A DNA stretch of 64,000 bases, from positions 1-64,000 of the forward strand of contig SXOB01000006.1 of the NCBI GenBank assembly GCA_005776945.1. Direction: 5' to 3'. The position numbers and the translations under genes are program-made. Below are positions 59,607 through 64,000 of the stretch, piece by piece; positions within the stretch are counted from its first letter, which is position 1; each line of letters starts with the position of its first letter. The notes beneath the pieces are model-generated. The model saw nothing but the letters and a program-made list of their open reading frames with translations, made no database searches and was not told the DNA's origin. Source of the DNA: Pseudomonadota bacterium (GTDB taxonomy: Bacteria > Myxococcota_A > UBA796 > GCA-2862545).

Positions 59607-60650
59607 ATGACTTTGTTTGCCCTCTTGGTCACAACACTGGCTTCGGCCGACCCCGATTCGCTCCAGGCCTGCTGCGACGCGCGCGGCGTGGCGCCCGGCC
59701 GTTGCCCAGACACGTTGACGGTCGTCGGCGCCGGCTCCCAAGTGTCCGGCGTGCTCACTTCAGGTGTTTGGATTGCCAGCTGCCGGGACGGCGCACGCTT
59801 CGATGCCACCGGCCGTCGCATCAGCGCTTCCCCCCCCACGACGGATCAGATCCTCTCGACGGTCGCACCGGAAGCGCTGTCCTGCTTCGAGCAACACTGC
59901 GCGTGGTCGCCTGCCGTTTGCCTGGCGACCGGGGAAGATGGACGCTCGCGCGCCGTGCGCTGCGCCGATGGCGGCCTGCCGGTGGCCTCCGACTGGCATC
60001 ACGCGGCATCGGCGCCTGTGGCCACCCTGCCTCAATTGTCCGCGACGTCGCCCGTGGTCGGAGTCGCGCCGACGGCCCCCCGCCCACTGCCGCCCGCTCC
60101 TCCGACCGGGCCGGCCTCAGTCTCCCGACCGACCGCAGTTGCGCCTGCGCCCGCCGTGGTCCATGCGCCGGTCGCGCCTCGCGCGCCGGCCGCCGTGGCC
60201 CCGGTCGCAGTTCTTGCAGCTGCGAAGCCGGACTTGTCGCATTTCGACCTTCCGGCGACCCCGCCCGAACCCTGCATTCCCAATCCGAATCTCCGCACCG
60301 GTAGCCTAGACCAGACCTATGCCGGCGACGACCTGCTCATGGCGGGAGACATTGAGGGAGCGGCGGAGAAGTACCGCGCTGCCGTGCTCATTCTGGCCTG
60401 CAACCCCTTTGCTTGGTCCGGCCTGGGCGAGACCCTGGCTCGGGCAGGCGAAGACCAAGCCGCCATCAAGGCCTACCGCATCGCCACCCGCCTCATGCCG
60501 CGCCACCATTTCGCCTGGGCACGACTGGCCAATCTCGCCGAGGCCTCCGGGGACCCGTCCGCCGCGCGGGCCGCTTGGACCCAGGCTTTGGACGCGAACC
60601 CAGGTTTCACGCCCGCCGCCGATGCGTTGACCCGTCTCGGCGGCCTCTGA
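59607..60650 (+). CDS. Exported TPR protein with Cys-rich N-terminus
   Basis: A 347-residue protein with a short signal peptide (MTLFALLVTTLASA). Residues about 15-130 contain eight Cys, suggesting disulfide-bonded folding in the periplasm. A Pro/Ala linker follows (about 130-215). The C-terminal 120 residues form TPR units (YAGDDLLMAGDIEGAAEKYR, WSGLGETLARAGEDQAAIKA, WARLANLAEASGDPSAARAA). It probably scaffolds an envelope complex. Substrate or partner unknown. Confidence 0.7.
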   Translation: MTLFALLVTTLASADPDSLQACCDARGVAPGRCPDTLTVVGAGSQVSGVLTSGVWIASCRDGARFDATGRRISASPPTTDQILSTVAPEALSCFEQHCAWSPAVCLATGEDGRSRAVRCADGGLPVASDWHHAASAPVATLPQLSATSPVVGVAPTAPRPLPPAPPTGPASVSRPTAVAPAPAVVHAPVAPRAPAAVAPVAVLAAAKPDLSHFDLPATPPEPCIPNPNLRTGSLDQTYAGDDLLMAGDIEGAAEKYRAAVLILACNPFAWSGLGETLARAGEDQAAIKAYRIATRLMPRHHFAWARLANLAEASGDPSAARAAWTQALDANPGFTPAADALTRLGGL

Positions 60651-60679
60651 TTGACACTGAGGATCGCGACCGCTAGCCT
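60651..60679 (+). promoter_or_regulatory. Sigma-70-type promoter
   Basis: A perfect TTGACA (60651-60656), a 17-bp spacer and TAGCCT (60674-60679) lie directly after the TPR gene stop. Transcription would begin near 60686, 20 bp before the next ATG. Confidence 0.5.
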
Positions 60680-60705
60680 CGCGCCAGCTTCAGGGCGGAG
60701 GCCAC

Positions 60706-61659
60706 ATGGCGCGGAACACGTTTCACCTTCCGGCGGGCGTCCAGATCGAGTGGGGTGCCGAAGGTCTCCTTGTTCGGGCGCCCGGGGACCTCGTCATCGA
60801 GAATGATCTCGGTCGTGGCCTGGCTGAGGCCTCTGCCGGCGGCGACCTCACGATCCGACTGCCAGAAATCAAAGCCGTCCTCCGCTGCAAGGGTTCGCTG
60901 ACACTTTCCGGCACCGTGGACCTGCCCCGAATCGAGGCCGACGAGGTCACGATCGAGGGACCTGAAGTCCGCACCAAGGCGATCGTCGCCAAGCGACGCA
61001 TCACGATTCGCAGCGCACGCATCACATCGGATGTGGTGTGCGCCCCCGAAGTGATCCTGTCCCCCGACACGACCGGCCGCATCACGATGATCGACTGCGA
61101 CAACGCCCACGGCGCGCGCGGGATCAAAGGCGCATTCAGCCCGTCCGACTATGCTGAAATGATCGGCGACCCCGACGAGTACCTGGCGAGCCGCGGTGTG
61201 GGCCGTCGACAAGGGCGCGCCTCGCCCCCGACACCTGCGCCCGTCGCCGACGTCCCGCCCGATCCGGGCGCCACGGTTCCCGGGGCGGCCCCCCGCGTCG
61301 TCGCGCCTCCGACCCCGGCTCCGGCGCCCATCCGAAGCGACCTGGAGGATGACGGGTCCGACCCCGTGTCGCTCTCGGTCGACGCCATCGAGCCGGTCGC
61401 CGAGTCGGCGAACCTCGATACCCGCCTCGACGACGCCATGCGCAAGATCGTTAAGGCCTACGAGGGCGAACTTCCTGCGCCGGTCGAGCCGCTTCGTTCG
61501 CTCGTCGACGCCAGGAACTACGCCGGCATCCGCGACACGATCGGGAGCGTTTGGGACCAGTTGCTCGCGTGGCACCAGAAGAAGGGCGTTCGCCCCCATC
61601 ACCAGGTGACCCACGCCTTCAATCTCATCCACGGCGCCGTTCAGGACCGGGGCGCTTGA
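60706..61659 (+). CDS. Beta-repeat protein with helical C-terminus, bactofilin-like N-part
   Basis: A 317-residue cytosolic protein. The N-terminal 140 residues run as short regular strands with hydrophobic alternation (LVRAPGDLVIENDLGR, GSLTLSGTVDLPRIEADEVT, AKRRITIRSARITSDVVCAP), a pattern like a bactofilin beta-solenoid. A Pro-rich linker follows (about 165-210) and a helical C-terminal domain (about 235-317). Length and linker differ from typical bactofilins, so polymer formation is only a hypothesis. Confidence 0.55.
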   Translation: MARNTFHLPAGVQIEWGAEGLLVRAPGDLVIENDLGRGLAEASAGGDLTIRLPEIKAVLRCKGSLTLSGTVDLPRIEADEVTIEGPEVRTKAIVAKRRITIRSARITSDVVCAPEVILSPDTTGRITMIDCDNAHGARGIKGAFSPSDYAEMIGDPDEYLASRGVGRRQGRASPPTPAPVADVPPDPGATVPGAAPRVVAPPTPAPAPIRSDLEDDGSDPVSLSVDAIEPVAESANLDTRLDDAMRKIVKAYEGELPAPVEPLRSLVDARNYAGIRDTIGSVWDQLLAWHQKKGVRPHHQVTHAFNLIHGAVQDRGA

Positions 61660-61737
61660 CGGTTCGGGCAGTTCGGCGCGTGACACCATCCTGACCGGGT
61701 GCCCGGTTCGATGCGTTAGCTGCCCGCCCACGGGGCG

Positions 61738-63126
61738 ATGATGTTCCTTCTTGCGCTCACGCTGGGCTGCAACCGGTACGAGATGTTCCGACTGGGCGGG
61801 TACCAGCAGGAGACATTCTCCAACCGGGCCGACATCCTGTTCGTCATCGACAACTCGACCTCGATGGTCGAGGAGGCGACTTCGTTGGCGGAGAACTTCG
61901 ATGCGTTCATCGAAGATCTCGCGGCCGGCAACGCCGAGCACCCCCAGGAAGACCTCGGCGACGCCGTCGTCGACTACCTCGCCCAACACAGCGAGGGCGG
62001 TTTCGTCGACTTCCAGCTCGCCGTGACCACGACGAACGTCGAAGGCACTTGGGGTGCGTTGGCTGGCAAGCCGTCGTCGAAGGTCATCACGCGCCAGTCC
62101 GAAGACGTCGCCGGCGAATTCAAGGAGGCCCTGCTTTGTGAGGCCGCCTGTTTCCAAGACGTTGGGTCCATCCCGTCTGACCCCAGCTACTCCTGCGGCG
62201 ACCCGCTTGAAGAGGTCAGCCGTCAGTACTTGGACTGCACCTGCGGGACCATGGAATGGCTCGGCAACTGCACCACTTCCACAGAAGGGCCGATCACCAC
62301 AGAAGAGCCGACCACCACAGAAGAGCCGACCACCACAGAAGAGCCGACCACCACAGAAGAGCCGACCACCCCAGAAGAGCCGATCGAGGCCGTGTTGATC
62401 GCAGAAGAGCCGATCGAGGCCGTGTTCATGGCCATGTGCCGCGCGGTCGAGAATCCGCCGACCGCCTGTTTTGACGACGTCGTCGTCCCCGACGAGAGCT
62501 TCCCCGCCCTATTCACGCAGGACGACGTCCTCTCCAACGAGGGCCTGATTCGGGACAAGGGAACGTTCATCCCCGTGATCATTTCCGACGAAGGCGACGA
62601 CTCGCGCCGCCAACCGTCGCAGGACGCCGTCCCCGACGTCTACCTTGACCTGTTCCGCGCGTTCGACCGACGCATGTCCTGGGTCGTCATCGGCCCCGCG
62701 CTCGATGACAACTACGAAGCCGAATGCCCCGGACCCACCGACTGGGGGAGCATTCGCTTCGACGTGATGACCTACGACACGAACGGCTTGCGCCTCGACA
62801 TCACGGACCCGAATTGCGAAGTGCAGGACTTCGCGGCAGTCCTCAACGAGTTGGGCGCGTTGCTGGCGAACCTCTCGACCGTGTTCCCGCTGCAGGCCGT
62901 CCCCATCACGGACACGATCCGCGTTGAGGTCGACGAGAAGACGATTCACCAGGCCGAGATCGAAGGCGCCAACGAATACGGGTTGGACGCCTACAGCGAT
63001 GGCTGGAGCTACCGCGCTGAAGACAACAGCGTGGTCTTCCACGGCGAGGCCATCCCTTCCTACGCAGCCGAAGTGCACATCTTCTACCTGCCGCTTGACG
63101 GTATTCCCCGCGAACTCCCCTTCTGA
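61738..63126 (+). CDS. VWA-domain lipoprotein with EPTTTE repeat insert
   Basis: A 462-residue protein. LALTLGCNR gives a lipobox (Cys 11). A von Willebrand A domain follows with its MIDAS in ILFVIDNSTSMVEEATSL. It is interrupted at about residues 183-230 by a tandem EPTTTE repeat insert flanked by Cys residues (LDCTCGTMEW before, MCRAVENPP after). The VWA fold resumes with GTFIPVIISDEGDD and SWVVIGPAL. Probably surface-exposed and adhesive or sensory. Genes for an outer-membrane barrel and another exported protein follow. Confidence 0.85.
   Translation: MMFLLALTLGCNRYEMFRLGGYQQETFSNRADILFVIDNSTSMVEEATSLAENFDAFIEDLAAGNAEHPQEDLGDAVVDYLAQHSEGGFVDFQLAVTTTNVEGTWGALAGKPSSKVITRQSEDVAGEFKEALLCEAACFQDVGSIPSDPSYSCGDPLEEVSRQYLDCTCGTMEWLGNCTTSTEGPITTEEPTTTEEPTTTEEPTTTEEPTTPEEPIEAVLIAEEPIEAVFMAMCRAVENPPTACFDDVVVPDESFPALFTQDDVLSNEGLIRDKGTFIPVIISDEGDDSRRQPSQDAVPDVYLDLFRAFDRRMSWVVIGPALDDNYEAECPGPTDWGSIRFDVMTYDTNGLRLDITDPNCEVQDFAAVLNELGALLANLSTVFPLQAVPITDTIRVEVDEKTIHQAEIEGANEYGLDAYSDGWSYRAEDNSVVFHGEAIPSYAAEVHIFYLPLDGIPRELPF
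62284..62426 (+). repeat. 18-bp tandem array plus 23-bp duplication
   Basis: Five direct 18-bp units (GAAGAGCCGACCACCACA) run from 62284 to 62373. The three central copies are identical; the first and last carry substitutions. Immediately after, a 23-bp segment (GAAGAGCCGATCGAGGCCGT plus GTT) occurs at 62374-62396 and again at 62404-62426. All keep the reading frame of the VWA lipoprotein. Near-identity points to recent expansion and likely length variation between strains. Confidence 0.9.
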
Positions 63127-63140
63127 TCGGAGTCCCCCCG

Positions 63141-63803
63141 ATGCTTTCGGCTTGGCTCATCACGACGCTAGCGCTCGCACAGGAGGCGCTGGACGTCGGC
63201 GTCATCCGCGAATCTGACATGGCGGTCGTACAGAAGAATCTGTACCCCAAAGCCGGTCGCACCGAAGTGTCCATCCAAGCGGGCGTGATGCCGTTTGACG
63301 CGTGGCTGACGACGCCGAACCTCCAACTCGGCTTCGACTACCACACATCGGAGACGATCGCGCTCTCCGCCGCATTTGGCGGTGGCTACGGATTCAAGAC
63401 CGCGCCCTACCGCGAGCTCGAATCGCCGGCCTTCGGCGCCGCCCCCTACGCCTTCCGCTACCTTGGATCTGCGCTCGTTGGCGCGGAATGGTCGCCAGTC
63501 TACGCCAAGATGGCCTGGAACGGCGCAAAGGTCGTCCACTTCGACATCTTCGGCACGGCGCGCGGCGGCGTCTCCGTGGAATCCAGCGTCATTCCGGCTG
63601 GCGGCCTCGCCATCGCCCCGACGTTGTCCCCCGGCCTCGGCATGCGGTTCTTCGTCGGCGAGAAGCTCGCGATTCGGGCTGAGTTCCGAGATGACCTGCT
63701 GCTCGAATACCGGTCCATCACCGAGTCATTCGCGCTGAAGCAGAACGCCAACGTGTCGCTCGGCGTCTCGATCCTTTCGCCCGTGAAGCGGGAGCGCAAG
63801 TGA
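63141..63803 (+). CDS. Outer-membrane beta-barrel protein, myxobacterial type
   Basis: A 220-residue protein with a signal peptide (MLSAWLITTLALAQEALD, cleavage probably after LAQ or ALA). The body is built of amphipathic strands (TEVSIQAGVMPFDAWLTTP, NLQLGFDYHTSETIALSAAF, LAIRAEFRDDLLLEYRS). It matches from memory the outer-membrane beta-barrel family widespread in Myxococcales, often near gliding or TPR genes. The stop overlaps the next gene's GTG. Confidence 0.8.
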   Translation: MLSAWLITTLALAQEALDVGVIRESDMAVVQKNLYPKAGRTEVSIQAGVMPFDAWLTTPNLQLGFDYHTSETIALSAAFGGGYGFKTAPYRELESPAFGAAPYAFRYLGSALVGAEWSPVYAKMAWNGAKVVHFDIFGTARGGVSVESSVIPAGGLAIAPTLSPGLGMRFFVGEKLAIRAEFRDDLLLEYRSITESFALKQNANVSLGVSILSPVKRERK

Positions 63804-64000
63804 TCGGCTTGTGGCTCGCGCTTGCGTTGCACGCTGCGGCCATGGAGCCGCCTGCGGACCCGTTTGCGCCCGTCACGACCGCGCTCGCGTCGGGCAAGCG
63901 CGGCGAAGCCGGCGAGTTGCTCGTTGGGCTCGTGAACGACCCTGCAGCGGTCGCTGTCCACGGGCAGGCTTGGCGAGCGATGGCCGGCGTCCTGACCGAC
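63800..64000 (+). CDS. Start of an exported, helical-repeat-like protein (partial)
   Basis: GTG 63800 overlaps the barrel gene stop (GTGA), and the frame stays open to the window end (67 codons). The N-terminus MIGLWLALALHAAAMEPPAD is a likely signal peptide. The following residues (VTTALASGKRGEAGELLVGL, VAVHGQAWRAMAGVLTD) look like Ala-rich helical repeats, as in TPR proteins. The product is truncated by the window edge. Confidence 0.6.
   Translation, partial: MIGLWLALALHAAAMEPPADPFAPVTTALASGKRGEAGELLVGLVNDPAAVAVHGQAWRAMAGVLTD

Noticed and set aside
62284-62426. CRISPR-like spacing of short repeats.
   Set aside because: Units are contiguous with no spacers and keep a reading frame. It is a coding microsatellite.

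Overview
This GC-rich window carries a dense, mostly operonic chromosomal segment of a flagellated Gram-negative bacterium. The best fit is Myxococcota or a related delta-proteobacterial lineage. The evidence is a MopE-like aspartate-rich repeat protein with a C-terminal Cys-rich/hydrophobic/RRRR tail, a barrel of the myxobacterial outer-membrane type, several VWA, metallophosphatase and hypothetical lipoproteins, and complete L-ring and rod gene types. This placement is inference from gene content. I saw no insertion sequence, prophage, CRISPR array, tRNA or rRNA.

Layout. (a) 1-215 holds a hairpin-rich, non-coding stretch that resembles a HEARO/omega-type structured RNA. It is followed by an alpha/beta hydrolase and a small exported protein. 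(b) 1906-12199 is a flagellar region split around a divergent promoter at 6543-6644. Leftward lie an HDOD plus degenerate GGDEF regulator, fliJ, a motE-like gene, fliK-like and flgD. Rightward lie flhA, a FliA-type sigma factor, flgF, flgG, flgA and flgH. flgI is not in the window. (c) 12212-19776 holds a class III nucleotide cyclase with an FHA-like part, pdxJ, and a leftward operon of PLP decarboxylase, VWA protein, cyanophycinase, tcdA and an RlmI-like methyltransferase. (d) 19843-22883 holds a repetitive fibre-like protein with a partner. (e) 22901-35672 is a long leftward set: beta-helix protein, 2OG dioxygenase, lipoproteins, metallophosphatase, two glycosyltransferases, yicC, gmk and rel.

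(f) 35740-45250 runs rightward: App1-like phosphatase, RRM protein, cysC, helical-repeat protein, a large unknown membrane protein, a fused E1 dehydrogenase, a FabD-like acyltransferase, an HD hydrolase and a HIT protein. (g) 45251-47364 holds cutA, an exported protein, a repeat-containing probable anti-sigma factor and its ECF sigma factor. (h) 47442-53249 holds an acyl-CoA dehydrogenase, hemD, a PilT-like pseudo-ATPase, a second FliA-type sigma factor behind a consensus sigma-54 promoter, an orphan pfaD and a cupin. (i) 53251-59010 is a leftward aro/acc operon with fused aroK-aroB, aroQ, accB and accC. (j) 59081-64000 holds rightward exported and envelope proteins, including a VWA lipoprotein with a short tandem repeat and a myxobacterial-type barrel.

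How it works together. The flagellar genes, the sigma-54 promoter and the two FliA paralogues point to a multi-tier motility cascade. Gene packing is extreme: about twenty junctions use a 4-base NTGA overlap in which the start codon (ATG, GTG, TTG and possibly CTG) shares bases with the upstream TGA stop, so translational coupling is probably widespread. The most unusual items are the sigma-54-driven second FliA next to a PilT homologue lacking its Walker A lysine, the orphan VWA protein resembling one subunit of multi-gene MoxR/VWA systems, the 29-residue-repeat fibre protein, and the candidate structured RNA at the left edge.
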